This document shows, piece by piece, positions 10,836 through 23,100 of a stretch of 64,000 nt of DNA (its first letter is position 1; the number at the start of each line of letters is the position of its first letter). The position numbers and the translations under genes were made by a program. The notes beneath the pieces were generated by a model. The model was not told the origin of the DNA and made no database searches. It was given only the letters and a program-made list of their open reading frames with translations. Source of the DNA: Platanthera guangdongensis (lineage: Eukaryota; Streptophyta; Magnoliopsida; Asparagales; Orchidaceae); NCBI GenBank assembly GCA_039583875.1, contig CM077151.1, positions 21,886,766 through 21,950,765 of the forward strand. The letters are read 5' to 3'.

Positions 10836-11830
10836 TGTAACATCCTGATTTTTATTGGGTCACTAGAACCTTAGCTGACGCAATAAAAGTGGTCCAACCC
10901 CCCTACAAGATGCCCTATAAGCCAGGAAGGGACCTATGTTTTATAATTTCATGTCGTAGGATAGTTTACTTAAAATATAGGTATAAGACATCATACTATA
11001 GTAGGTTTAAGAGCTCCAATAAAATTAATAAGTCACTAGATTTGATTTCAACAAGATCGGACGATTAGAATTGCTTTGATGGCCCTTCACAGTTACACCA
11101 TGCTACTACAAAAATTGAGGGGTGCAACCCGTAATTATGCTAAGCCCAAAAAAAATTGACCATTAAACTAATTATGAATCGTCCATCAAAATCTGAAAAC
11201 TCAGCTCATAACTCAAAATTTACCAACATGCTACTACAAAAGCCCAATTGTGCCCTCGTCAGTCCTCACAGACAATTCCCAAACCCCATGTTTTTAGGGT
11301 TCAGCACTCTCCATGGCAATTCTCCTTTGTCATGCCCCCCCCCCCCCACAACGAAAACAATTCAACGATGGCGCATCAATGTCGATCCTCGGTCCTCGGA
11401 ATCCTAGACGACGATTCTCACAGCCTCAACCTACAACCCTCCTGCCCCCAAACACCTTCTCTTCATTATCTCGCGCGATTCGCCATTCCATTCTCCGTTG
11501 ACATCAGGTTAGATTGCTCCCGACGATCTAAATCCTCGCCTTCTCTCTCTTTCTCACGCCTTTTCTCTCTGACCCAGCTCCTTCATTATTTCCCCAATTT
11601 TTAGCTTGCAGGTGATCAAAGATAGGACTTCCTTCATTATTTCCCCACTTCTTAGCTTGTAGTTGCTAAGTAGTGTTTGTAGAATATTTTCGATTCAATG
11701 TCAAAATTTATTTATTTGTTAAATTATGTATTTTATTAAAACTTGGTTTAAGTGAATATATATTTTTTAAATCTTAAAGTATAAAATTTGAAGATAAATT
11801 TAATGATGTAGATGCCCAATTACACCAGTG
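10836..11830. repeat. Probable LTR fragment of a Ty3/gypsy element
   Basis: It starts TGTAACATCCTG, a common Ty3/gypsy LTR terminus that elements E and F also approximate. No gene is convincing inside. A 34-base segment (CCTTCATTATTTCCCCA onward) is duplicated at 11579 and 11629. The right end is not defined. Confidence 0.4.
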
Positions 11831-12350
11831 TTGCGGATCACTCGAGGCTCCGATAGATCAGACTAAATTGAACCATCTTAGCCCGTGAGCGGTCGAGCAC
11901 GCAAACAGTCACAGAAAGAGGGAAAAATGACAGAACAATTTTTTAACGTGAAAAATCACAGAAATGAGTGAAAACTATGTGGCCGGAGTTGCGCCGACCA
12001 AACTTCCACTAGTCGTTGGTTGCTGCACATAGGTGCTTTGAAGAATTAGAGGGCGACAGACCGCTCGCATTACAGGTTGGGGGAGGAGAGAGCTGGGTTT
12101 GGAGGGTGACATGCCACCTCTCACAGAGCCATGAACTTCTCCTTGTGTTGCAAGGGACAAACTTATTGTGCTTTGAAGTCTTTCGTTGAAGCTCAAAAGC
12201 AGGAGCGACCTGCTTTGCTCGTCCTGATTCTTATGTCTTGGAAGCTTGTGTGGCGCAGTTTGTGCACTTTATCCTTTGTGTTTTGTCTCTTGTTGTGTTG
12301 AGAGGAGCATGAGATGATTGGCTTGTCGGTCGTTGAAGCGATTGTCCTTG
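11831..12350. other. Unassigned intergenic sequence
   Basis: No coding similarity is seen. It lies between LTR-like fragments and is probably a repeat remnant. Confidence 0.35.
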
Positions 12351-12442
12351 AGCGCGCGGGGCGCTTGCCGGCGGAGAGCGCGCGGAGCGCTTCACAGCGG
12401 AGAGCTTGCAGAGCGCTTCCCAACAGAGAGCGCGCGGGGCGC
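12351..12442 (+). repeat. Short tandem repeat abutting an LTR
   Basis: Three to four units of about 27 bases sharing GGAGAGCGCGCGGAGCGCTT run up to the base before the LTR at 12443. Confidence 0.7.
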
Positions 12443-12841
12443 TGTCACGACTTTGCATATATATGGTTAATCTCTGGAGATTTCTAGAGAAATCTAGGAT
12501 CTTGGAGGATATTATTGTACATAATGATTAGTCTATAACATTTTTGAAAGATGTAGATACGCAGATTATGGTAGAGTAGCTTAGATCCTTCTATCCTTTT
12601 GAGGGAAACCCCTTTGGGGGCCTATATAAGCGGGGAGACCCCCTCATTTGTAATTCACAAAGCAATTCAAACAATAAAACTCTCTTACACACTCTTGATC
12701 TCTTGTTCACTCTTTCTAAGTGCTCTCTTACTTATATTTCCACGATCAAGTGTTGAAGGAGCCTGACTTAGCTAGCTGCGAAGGGGCGCAGGAAGGAGCT
12801 AAGGCCGCACGCGACGTTGTCAAGAGGACAAGTCTGTGACA
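12443..12841 (+). repeat. 5' LTR of element G
   Basis: 399 bp from TGTCACGACT to GTCTGTGACA. A strong promoter region (GGCCTATATAAGCGG near 12631) lies before a leader rich in CTCTT. The PBS TGGTATCAAAGCC follows at 12844, two bases after the LTR. Confidence 0.8.
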
Positions 12842-12893
12842 GTTGGTATCAAAGCCAGGTTGATTCAAGTCGTAGTTCGTGCTAAGTAGAAAG

Positions 12894-13358
12894 ATGGCTT
12901 TGGAAGGGAACAACACCTCAAGCGTTATCAATGCGCGCGACAGGGCGACCGAGGAGAGAAGGAAAAGGAAGAAGAGGGACCCAAGCAAAGGCCGTGAAAG
13001 TCCTAGTGTGGAGAAAAACATGGTGGATGCGATAGAGTACGAGGCAACACAGGATGCCTACCTTACTCTACAACGAAAAGTGGAGAATATATGCAAGTAT
13101 TTTGATACTTTTCATATGGAACAAGAGAAGATGCAACTGGATATTGATCTTCTTAAAGAGCAAATATTGAGCAAGTCAGAGTCCTCACATAATGCTTTTG
13201 ATACTATCATTAATGACTTTGAAGAGCGTTTGACAAATGTGGAAACAGAAGTGGAAGACTTGCGCAAGCGAAGTCTTACCAATGAAGGGAACGTTGGAGG
13301 CATGGTGAACAACTCAAAACGGAGGCGCCCTAGGACAACCTTGATGGCAGAGCGCTAG
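12894..13358 (+). CDS. gag: Gag N-terminal region of element G, truncated
   Basis: It opens at ATG 12894 (MALEGNNTSSVINARDRATE) about 50 bases after the PBS, and is open for about 154 codons. A basic stretch (RRKRKKRDPSK) precedes a long coiled coil (residues about 40-130, heptad-like LQRKVENICKYFDTF and FEERLTNVETEVEDLR). This matches the coiled-coil N-terminal Gag of some plant Ty3/gypsy elements. Homology stops near 13320-13345, where unrelated LTR-like sequence begins. No Gag core, knuckle or pol follows. Confidence 0.65.
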   Translation: MALEGNNTSSVINARDRATEERRKRKKRDPSKGRESPSVEKNMVDAIEYEATQDAYLTLQRKVENICKYFDTFHMEQEKMQLDIDLLKEQILSKSESSHNAFDTIINDFEERLTNVETEVEDLRKRSLTNEGNVGGMVNNSKRRRPRTTLMAER

Positions 13359-14345
13359 GACGAAATCCGCACAGGAGTGTGCAAGGAAGAGGAGAGGAGG
13401 AGAGATTTATAGGAGAAGGAAATGAGAGAGAAAATCCGCAGGAGGAGGGGAGAGGATAGAGAGAATTCGTAGGAGGATTTTCCGGCCGAGAAAGAGAAAA
13501 AAATGAGTAAGAAGGAGGTCTATTTATAGATTTTGAGAGTGACAAGCCGGTAATTTTCCCCCATAACTACCAGACGGATGCATAGGATCGTTTCGTTTAG
13601 AGCACACAGATCGCCATATTTATGCAAAAGACAAGATCGCCCCCGTCTGGAAAAATAATTGTCCTTGCCGGAAAATAACCGCTCCTCCCGCGAAGGAGTA
13701 GCGACCAATAGCCAAAGTCAGGCGACCAATTTGGCTGCCTGACCTATGCAAAGAGGATGCCGCCCCTTAATGGGGGGCGGCGGCGATAAACGAGTAGCCA
13801 AAGACAGGTGCCCTTAGCAAGGGCGGCGACCGAAGATAGGCGTCCGATTGGCCGCCTGCTCACGACACCGGGGAGGCCGCCCCTGGTAGGGGTGGTAGGT
13901 TGAAGACTGAAGACAGGCGGCCAAGTGGCTGCCTGCTTACGACACCAGGGAGGCCGCCCCTAGTAGGGGCGGCGACCGATTGGCCACCTGTTTGCGGAAC
14001 CGGAGAGGCCTCCCCTGGTAGGGGCAGCTGCCGAAGACAGACGACTGATTGGCCGCATGTTTGCGGCTCCAGAGAGGCTGCCCCTGGTAGGGGTGTGGCT
14101 GCCGAAGACAGGCAGTCGATTGGCCGCCTGTGTTGCGGCGCCGGGGAGGCCGACCCTACCAGGGGCGGAGGCCAGAGACGGGCAACCGCATGGTCGTCCT
14201 TTCGCGGCGATGGGGAGGCACGACTAGAGAGGAGCCGCAGCGACTGCGGCGATTACACCTCGGGCGATTACGTCACTAATGAGGGTCTCTTAGATATCCA
14301 CACCCGTGCATGGGTGCGGCTAGCGCTTTTAGGGAGACACATCAA
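13345..14345 (-). repeat. LTR-like fragment, minus orientation, with GC-rich tandem repeats
   Basis: On the minus strand it has a TATA-like CTATAAATAG (near 13520) and a CT-rich leader down to 13345, where it cuts element G. The unit array at 13760-14217 looks, in reverse, like the unit at 9195-9540 (shared GGCGACC and GAGGCCGCCC words), so both may be LTRs of one family in opposite orientation. Ends are not defined. Confidence 0.4.
13760..14217 (+). repeat. GC-rich tandem repeat, six to seven copies of 55-77 bp
   Basis: Each unit holds GATTGGCCGCCTG, a CGGGGAGGCCGCCC-like word and CTGGTAGGGG. Copies begin near 13823, 13890, 13967, 14022, 14090 and 14163. Confidence 0.75.
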
Positions 14346-14364
14346 CCAGAGTACCACAAAGATT

Positions 14365-14570
14365 GTTTATATATATATATATATATCTTATCTTATATAT
14401 ATAAATGAATATAGGTATTTGAAGGCACACCAAAGATTGAATATTAGCCATTGAATCATGAGAGAGAAGATGAGGTGAATTTGGAGGGAGAGAGGAGGGA
14501 GAGGGAGAGAGAGAGGGGTGGGAGAGAGAAGTAGAGAGATGAGAGTGATAAAGAGAGAGAGAAAAAGAGA
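14365..14570 (+). repeat. TA microsatellite and purine-rich tract
   Basis: A TATA run at about 14368-14403 and a GAGAGA-rich tract at about 14458-14570. There are no genes. Confidence 0.7.
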
Positions 14571-14689
14571 AATAAATTATTTTTTATTATATAGAATTTG
14601 TAAAATTTTATAAAATAAAAATATGAATAGTATTTCATATTTTTTGCGGTCATTTTAAGTATTCATTTGTATATGTTTTCAAAGAAAAT

Positions 14690-14838
14690 ATTTCCAGTGC
14701 GTGCGCACTCCGCTCATAGACGGGCGCAGCCCGCAACGACACATCGAGTAAGGGCGAAGCCCATGCGCAGGTGAGCGAAACCCGCCTGGATGCGGCCGAA
14801 AGCCGCCCGAGTGCTTCGAGAACGGGCGTAGCCAGTGC
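14690..14838 (+). repeat. Cluster of GGGCGAAGCCC-like palindromic words
   Basis: At least four variants of GGGCGNAGCCC occur within about 150 bases immediately left of the foldback hairpin. Similar words recur at 16195-16545. Confidence 0.5.
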
Positions 14839-15260
14839 GAATAAACTTGTATATATATAAGCAAGTTTTTTTAAGCTTAAAAAACTTGAGTTTGTTTTCC
14901 CACAATACATGTCAGAATTAAACAAATAATATATGTATTTTGTAGTCAAAAACGAGATCTACAACTTTCATGTTGATCATTTTTCTAAAATTTGCACGGT
15001 TTAGCCGGAATCTGACCCGAAAGGTTGCTTGCTCGAATTTTGAAATTTATTATTATTATATTCATTTCGAACCAGCAACCTTTCGGACAAGATTCCGACA
15101 AAGCCTTGCAAATTTTGAAATAATGTTCAACATGAAAGTTTAGATCTCGTTCTTGACTAAAAATACATATATTATTTGTCTAATTCCGACATATATTGTG
15201 AGAGAATCAACTCAAATTTTTTTAATCTTAAAAAGATCAGAGCTTATATATATGTTATTC
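14839..15260. repeat. Long inverted repeat (foldback), MITE-like
   Basis: The left arm 14839-15040 and right arm 15065-15260 are reverse complements at roughly 85% by eye. Outer ends are GAATAA and TTATTC, and inner matches include CCGAAAGGTTGCT against AGCAACCTTTCGG. The loop is about 25 bases. It has no coding capacity. No flanking target duplication was found, so the family is unassigned. Confidence 0.8.
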
Positions 15261-15419
15261 AGAATATATATATACCTATACTATTCTAAAAAGAAATACG
15301 ATGGTCTGCCAATAAAAATGAGTTCAAAATTACATTAATTAATATAGAGCGTTGAATTTGACTAGGAAATACCTTGGGCGTCTGATTATGGACTGCACAT
15401 AGCATATTAAGAAAATCCC

Positions 15420-16190
15420 CTGCTCCTGTCCAGATGAAATCTCGATTCCCTCTGTTGATTTTTTTTTTTTTTTTGGAAGCCGCCGCCCTTCTCCCGCCCT
15501 CCTTCCCCCTCCATCCTGATCTCCCTCCGCCACTTCGATCCTGCCATGGCCGACCACCATGGAGCTACGACGACTTCGGCGAGCTGCCATGTCCAGCACC
15601 TCTCTCTCTCTCTCGACCGTCCTCCGCCATGGCCCATGACCGACCACCACCATGCCCGCTCCCATCCCCCGACGCTCCTTCTCTTCCTTCGGCCAAACAG
15701 CTCCCAGAACCCGCTTCTCTCTCACTTTTTTCTCCTCGAACACCCTCTTCTCTCTTCTTTTCCGGCGAGGTGTTCCTCCGGCGAGCTTCTCCATGGCCGA
15801 CCACAACCAAACCGTCTTCCATGGCCTAAATTATATATCTATGCCGATCTCCCCACTTCCATAGCCAACCATCGATCTACTCCACCGACAAACTCTTCTC
15901 TATGGCCGCTCCTTCCATGGCCGAAATCGTCTATCCATAGAGCTCCGCCAAACCACCCATCTCCAAGCTTTGTCCACCCCTCCCATGTCCGAAACAGCCA
16001 ACTCCTCCGGCGAGATCCAAACCCGGACTGAACCCCCTTTCTGCCCAACCCGTGAGCCCTTAGTTTTTTTATTTCTTTTAAAAAACTTTTAAAAAAAAGT
16101 TGTAAAAAATATGCATACAAATAAAAAATAATATATATATTAAAATAATTTACAAAAAAAAGTCAAATTTTTTTATAAATAACACGTATC
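15420..16190. other. CT-rich then AT-rich sequence without a supported gene
   Basis: 15470-16030 is rich in CT and repeats CCATGGCCGACCACC (several copies between 15540 and 15830). Its open frames are low-complexity proline/serine runs on both strands. 16040-16190 is AT rich. It is probably repeat-derived. Confidence 0.4.
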
Positions 16191-16194
16191 GAGG

Positions 16195-16545
16195 GTACGT
16201 GGGTGAAGCACGCTGCAGACCAAATACTGTCGCGCGGGGTGACCGGAGACCCCCGACGGGTTCGGCGAACCTGCCGGCGGTAATCCGGTGGCCCTGCCGG
16301 CGGTAATCCCTCATTTTTGTTGTCATTTAAAAAAACGACAAAAAAGTTTTATATAAAAAAACCAGCCACGACGTCGGGGCGGACGAAGCCCGCCGCCGTA
16401 TACCAGGTACTGTCGCGCGGAGCCGTAGGGCCGGATGCGGGCGAAGCCCGCCGGGGGGGGGGTGGCGATGCCGGGGGTACTGTCGTCTGGGGCGGACGAA
16501 ACCCGCCGTCGCCGGCCGGGTACTGTGGCGCGTGGCCATCGGGCC
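16195..16545 (+). repeat. GC-rich repeat cluster upstream of SS3
   Basis: Four copies of TACTGTCGCGCGG or close variants (near 16225, 16409, 16478, 16519) alternate with GGCGGACGAAGCCCGCCG-like words. The cluster ends under 300 bases before the SS3 start codon. Confidence 0.6.
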
Positions 16546-16739
16546 TACCTATCACCCGTATATATATATATTTATACGATATATATTCATACTGTCAATA
16601 GTCGGGAACAATGATAAAAAATTTAAAAATAAAAAAAAGTACATCCTATTATGTGGTTATTGGATGTTAGTTATAATAAATTTGCTTTCTTTTTTGTCTG
16701 TATCTTTTGCGCATCGCTCTGTTCATTTCTGAAGACATG

Positions 16740-16826
16740 CTCTCTTGATTCCCTTGTCTACAGTTAATCATTCGATCCCACCAAAGCAGAAAAGGTTTTC
16801 TTCCGTCCTCTCCGCATTAAGTGGAA
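16740..16826 (+). promoter_or_regulatory. SS3 5' leader, possible 5'-UTR intron acceptor
   Basis: A pyrimidine tract ending CCTTGTCTACAG at about 16764 lies before the leader AATCATTCGATCCC. This could be a 5'-UTR intron acceptor, which would put the promoter further upstream, in or beyond the repeat cluster. Without transcripts the start site cannot be fixed. Confidence 0.35.
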
Positions 16827-17137
16827 ATGGAGACGGCGCTTCAGCTTCAGCGGCCACTTGGCTGGACTGGGGCGGCCACGGACTCCTGCCGTTTCAGGAC
16901 CAGGCCGACCATTGGGGTCCTCTCGAATGTAAGGCTTCTCCCTCTCTTACAAACTCATTCAATCACAGTCAATTTACTTCCTTTTAAAGAACTCCTTGTA
17001 AAATCTTACGTTTTAATTGATGACTATTTTTTTTCTGTTTTCTATATTCTAGTCATTAGAAAGCAAATGTATCGTGATAATAAAGACTACGGCGCCCATG
17101 AATGCAATTTCAGGCAAATTACTGTGCTGCGATTCAG
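16827..17137 (+). CDS. SS3: SS3 exons 1 and 2 (transit peptide)
   Basis: Exon 1 (16827-16928, 34 codons) ends CTCTCGAAT before GTAAGG. Exon 2 (17053-17137) follows TATTCTAG in phase 0. It appears to end CGATTCAG before GCAAGT, a GC-type donor, and joins exon 3 at GCAAGTCAAG to encode the basic [10 protein letters not shown] segment, comparable to the GRRRRK segment I recall for potato SSIII. A second GC-type donor, 24 bases upstream (CAG before GCAAAT, 17113), would keep the frame and drop eight residues. Confidence 0.8.
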
Positions 17138-20100
17138 GCAAGTTACTTCACTGTGCTTCTTTCTTTCATAATCCTACTTCTGTTTCTAAATGGATCCTTT
17201 GCAGGCAAGTCAAGAAGACGACCTAGAAGAAGTGCAGTTCCTAAGATTAATGTATCCGCTGCTAAAGGTTTTACACCTAAACCCCAGGCTGGGAGAAGAA
17301 ATGAGAAGAAAGATCGTGATCCTCAACAGTTGCAATCCAGCAGTTCTCAATCTAGTAAGAGCTTCTGTTCCAGTAATCGATTCTCTGAAGCAAGTGCTGT
17401 TAACAAAGCTGGATGCAGTAATTTTGGATCTGCATCAACTCTCTCTGGTAATTTAGTGAAAAGGAGAACCAAACTTCCAGAAGGAAGTGAAAAGAGTGTT
17501 CATGATGTAGATGACATAGAGCTGATAGTGAAACTATCCAAGGATGAGGATGGGAGAGATGAAACAAAAATCAAGAATGAAAGCGAGAGCTCAGCAATTA
17601 CAGAAAATCACACAGGTGCACTAAAGATAAAAGAGGAAGAAGAAGTCACGATTGTAACTGATCTGAGCGCAGGTCAAAATGATAGACGAGATGCACTTCA
17701 CGATGAATCACTGGCTAACAAAAGGACAGAGATGGAAGCACGTGCATGCAGGGAATTGTTGGAGCATATTGCTGAGCAAAAATTTGCCAATGGGGACAAA
17801 TTTTTTGTTTTGCCAAAGGTTATCAAAGCTGATAAAGTGATTGAAGTGTTCTTTAATCGATGTTTATCACCTTTGGTAAATGAAGCCGACATTTTCATAA
17901 AAGGAGCCTTTAATGACTGGAGATGGAAAGATTTCACTGAGAAAATGCATAAGTGTGATCTTCAAGGGGATTGGTGGTCTTGCCAAATTTATGTTCCCAA
18001 GCAGGCTTACAAGCTGGATTTTGTGTTCTTCAATGGTGGTAATGTATATGACAACAATAACCTGAAGGATTTTTCTCTTTCCGTCGAAGGTGAGATGGAT
18101 GAACATGCATTTGAGGATTTCGTGATTGAAGAGGAACGAAGAAGACTCGAAAAGCTTGCTGCCGAGCAAGCTGAGAGGGAAAGACAAGCTGAAGAACAGC
18201 GCCGTAGGGACATAGAACAAAAAGCCATGAAAGCTGACAGAGCACAGGCAAAATTGGAGGCGGAGAATAGGCGCAAAGCTTGTAAAAGTGTGATGGCATT
18301 TGCTGTGGAGTCTGTTGATGGTTTATGGCATAAAGAGCATACATTATTTGACGGTGAAAATATGTTGCGATTATGTTACAATCGATGTTCTCGTCCACTG
18401 AATTGCTCGTCAAATATTTGGATTCACGGTGGTTACAATAATTGGATAGAGGGTTTGTCTATTGTAGAAAGACTCAAGAAATGTGTGGAGAAAGATGGTG
18501 ACTGGTGGCATGTAGATGGTATAAACAAAATTATTTTATGCCTTCTTTCTATATGTGTGAATATAGTTCATAATTATAACTGATTTCAATTTTGTTTAAT
18601 GTTACGCTAGTGCAATTACTTTTTGCAGCCTAACTTGCAACACTTATCTTCTTATAAACAGTTTTTCTTGTAGAATATAGAAGAGAATGTTATCATCACT
18701 TAGTAATTAAAGCCCCGCCTTCACTATAATTTGGCTATATCTGAAACATATATAAGTGTGAACTTCAACGCAGGTCTCCAAATGTTTCAGAACAGTTTTA
18801 TTATTTTCTTTGCTTATGGAGAGCAGTTGTGTAAAAAACTCGGATCACACAACATGTTTAAATTGGTTTCACCGATATAATAGGTCGGTGTACGGTTTTT
18901 AGCACAATAACAATCATCAGTTTTTTTCTCTTTTAAGGTGACTAAAGACGGTTTCAGATATACGATTACATTGTTATAATAAGATCAAACCATCCATCTA
19001 TCATATGTAGGATAACATGATTATGGTGCTCGAAATGATGCCCGACAATAACCAATCTAGCAGTGTGAAGATTGGTAGACATGTGTCAAGATGTAGAGAA
19101 TTTATGGTGCATGATTTAACTTTTGGGAGGATAAAAGTTCAGTTGCCTTACAGAACTAGAAGATTAGTTACGAATAATAATTTTCAGTTCCATGCGAAAA
19201 GATGCATAGGAGCTCCATCACACTTTTTCTACTACATTTGAGTTCTTTTACTCACTCTGAAAAGATTTCATCAAGTTAAGTCTATGTAAAGGAATTCATG
19301 TATGTTTGAGGGCCTTGCTGACAAATTGTCTGTTGTAGCACTGTCCTTGAAGTTCATTTTTGAGACTTTTGCAATTTTCATAGTATGGACTTGCTCCCCC
19401 CCCTTAAATTGTAACTATTATTCTTTACTTTAGTCGCGGGAAACGCCCCAGTCTCATTTTTATGAATTATTGCAATTTTTAATGGGTGCGTGACATCCAG
19501 AGATCCTGAGATTCTTTCATACCTGCACTTCCCAAAGATAAATTTTAGTGGTACCGAGCTTAGGATGGCAAATACATGATTGGTGTACCCGTTATTGTTT
19601 AATTTTCCAAAGGATTTGTATGACATCATTAAGAAATTTAATCTCCAAAATACTATTTTGAGTTTTTGTAGTCATTGTAGTGAATGGGTGGCTTCTGTTT
19701 TCTTTGAGGAGTTTCCCTATAGCCCATTGAAGAAGATTAACTAGGGGTTTGTATTGGGATGAAATTGCCATATGAACACATTTAGTAAATGACAATTTAT
19801 TTAGACTTCAGTTCTTATTCTTTTTTTTAGTCTACCGGATAGTTGTAGTAAGTGAATCTTAAATACAAATGCTGTGGCTTAGGTTTATCACTGCAATAAT
19901 GGTCGATGAGAAAGTCCCTTCCTCATGTTTTAATATAAAAAGTACTGTATGTACAACTCCAATTTGGCGAGCCCAACTCGACTCGCCCCAAAGGAGGTCG
20001 GACGAGCTCAAGCGTTGCAAGCAAGGGACCATGGTTTGCCCAGTTCCACAGGGCGAGTATGACCTCGCGAGACCGACTGCGGCTGGCCCATGGTTGGCGA

Positions 20101-23100
20101 GCCCAAGACATCGACAAACTCAGCAGAACAACAAGTCCGACATAGTGGCGAGCTTAGTGTTAGCAGCGAACTCAGCGCATCGATGAACTCAACACAACAA
20201 CAAGTCCGACATAGTGGCGAGCTCAGCGCATCAGCTAACTCAACACAACATCAAGTCCAACATAGTGGCGAGCTCAGCGTAGTAGCGAGCTCATCGTAGC
20301 AACGAACTCAGCGCATACGCGAGATCAACACAACAGCGAGCCCAGTGCAGCCGCGAGATCCGTCTCGGCGACTTCGCGGCTAGGGAGTTCCGGCAAGGCG
20401 AGTCCCCGACCATTTTGGCCGGGGTACTCGCCATGTCTAAGAAAGCCTCATCTATGAGCATTTTGTTGTTCACAGGCCGTCCATGTCTGCCCATAGCCTT
20501 CTTAAACAGCGGGATTCCGCTGTTTGCAGGCCAATCTGGACTGCTAATAACCTTAACAAAAAGGTGGAGACCGCTATCCATAAAAAGACTGTTTTGCACT
20601 CGATAAGAGTTTGCCTATAAATAAGACCTCAAATGCACCTCAGAGAGGCAGGCCCAACCTCCTATAGCTCCTTCCTTTGGAGACTTCTTGCTCCGTGCCA
20701 TCCGAGGTGTTGAGCTCAGCCTTTGGCTTTGGGAGGGGAAGTTGCGAGTAGCGCTTCCAGACGTGTGGCGGGACCTCCTTGCTGCAGCTCTCTGGGTCTA
20801 TGTGTAGGCAACCGGTTTTCACCTAGTGAGGGCCGACTCCGAGCTCGGAATACCTCGGTCTTGTGCACCCGACAACGAGTTCAGTAGCTCGAACTGCTCC
20901 CTCTTAGTCCGAACTCCGTTGAACCGGTATCCGTGTTTCATCATTTTTTTGTGCGGTGAGCGTGGACTAGCAGTTTGTGAAAAAAAAACTCGTCCGACGG
21001 TGTCAAGACGGGACATGGAGAGCAAGGAGACGGCAAGGGAAACTCACATCCATCTGGCGAGTTCGTTACGCAAAATCAATTCTCTGAGTTCATGAGGTCC
21101 ATGGAGGGGATGGTGCGAGGCCTGCTTGCTTAGCGCGGCGAGGTGGTGACACCCAACCCAGGTGCCACCTCGCAGGGTGAGGCGGGTCGCGGCCAGCGAC
21201 TCGGCAAGGAGGTAGTCCATGAGGATGACGATGAGGCGCTGCAACCGTGGGTGATCTTCACAAGTATTCCGACGACTCGTGGCTCGGAGGGCGTGCACGA
21301 GTGAACTCGCTTCAACAATCAACTCACACCGGCGAGTCCTTTCTTTGAGCTGTTGTTGCCGACCCCCAGTCCGATTTGATCCGCTGAGCCGATAATGAAC
21401 TTCTATTCCGGGAGAGACGATCCCGTCCAACATCTGCAATGATTTGAAGACATAGTGACGATTCAGCCAATGTTGGACCCATTTAAGTGTCGGTTGTTTG
21501 TCATCACCTTCAATGGGAAGGCGAGAGATTGGGTCCATCAACTGCATACGAGTTCAATATATAGTACGAAGACCTTAACAGGGGTTCCTGCTCCGCTTCT
21601 CCACCTCGAAGAAAAAGAAGAAGTGGTCAGAGACTTCTTTCTCATCAAGCAGGGACCGCAGGAGTCGTTGGGATCATATGTCAATCGTTTTCAGGAGGAG
21701 ATTCTCTTGGTCCAAGAGGTGCCCGACCATACCCTCATGCTAGCCTTTAGTTTGGCTTTGTAGGGAGGGATCTTCAAGATGGAGCTGACTCGTATCCCCC
21801 AGTGTTGTTTGAGAAGTTGATCGACCGAGCAGCATGCAACATCGAGGGAGAGTCATTGAGCCGAGAATTTGTGATCAAGCTGGCCAAGCTTTTGGGAGAG
21901 GAAGTGAAAGAGATGACGGAAGGAAGCAGAGAGGGAGTCAAAAGAAAGGAGCCGAGAAGGCGAGAGGAAGAAAGAGCGCAAGAAAACAAAGATCAAATGT
22001 ATTAGGAGAGGAGGTTCCGAGGACTTCCCGCCGGGCCAGTGTGGAGGCAGGACCATGAAGGCAGAACCAATCGCTCCGACAAAAGGCTTATGCTGTCGTA
22101 AGAGGTCGAGGACGAGAAGGGAGACCCCGACAGTTTAGGAGGGAAGGAGAGAGGAGAGTGGTCCTCTATTGTGACTTTCACCAGTCTGAGGGCCCCGCCA
22201 CCGCAACTTGCCCAGAGTTCCCGAAGCTGAGAAGAGGAGCAGAGGAAGGAGCCCGAGAGACGCGAAGAGAACTAGGAGCAAGAAAAGAAGGAAGAAACGA
22301 AGAAGTTGGAGGACGGGACCCGAAGGGTTATGAGGATCAGGTGGACCAGGGAGGTCGGGTGGGGGATCAGAGTTGTCACGACCCATCTCAACAAAAGTCA
22401 GAGTGCGCTTCAGGCGGGTCGTGATGCCACAAGCATAAGCGGAAAGAGAATCTATGCCTGTAAGGCGGAAGCAGAGATACTGATAAATAGATTTAAAATA
22501 ATTAATTTGAAGGAAACTAGTTTGTTTTTATGCGGAAACTTTGAAATATAGTAGTTTGAAATGAGTGCACATGCATTTTATTAAAACTTATGATACAAAT
22601 TCAGATACAAATTTCATGCAATGATAGGTTCAGATGATTGAACATATAAATAATATTAACTTCGAGTGCATATAATATATCCTAGCAGTTGTTCATGATT
22701 TACTGATCATTATTATTACATAAAAGAAATGTCTGACAGTAAAGAAAATAAAACGTAAACATAGAACCTGAAACTTAATGCAGATCGGGCTCGAGGACCT
22801 GCCGACGCTGTCACGAACGTTAAAGCAATTCCAAAACAAGAAGAAAATGACTCAGAATATTGAAATAAACAGGTGAGCAAGTAAAATACATTACCAATAA
22901 AAGAAGCGAAAATGTATGAGTACCAGTTTCAATGAAGCAAAGGTAGCAATACAGACAAGTAAAATAGCCAAACAAAAACAAGTTAAATTATTATACTACT
23001 CCGGAGTATAACATATGATTGATCAAGTAATATCATAAGCTGTAATCAATGAAGTGTGTAAGTGTTTTTTTGTGGGTGCACTTGGTTTACACTCAAGTTC

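Noticed and set aside
15339..16031. Overlapping proline/serine and glycine/arginine frames before SS3
   Set aside because: Low-complexity translations of CT-rich sequence with repeated CCATGGCCGACC words; no start context or domain supports a gene.
14690..16545. A Helitron
   Set aside because: GC-rich hairpin words suggested it, but I found neither a TC start, a CTRR end, nor a Rep/helicase frame.
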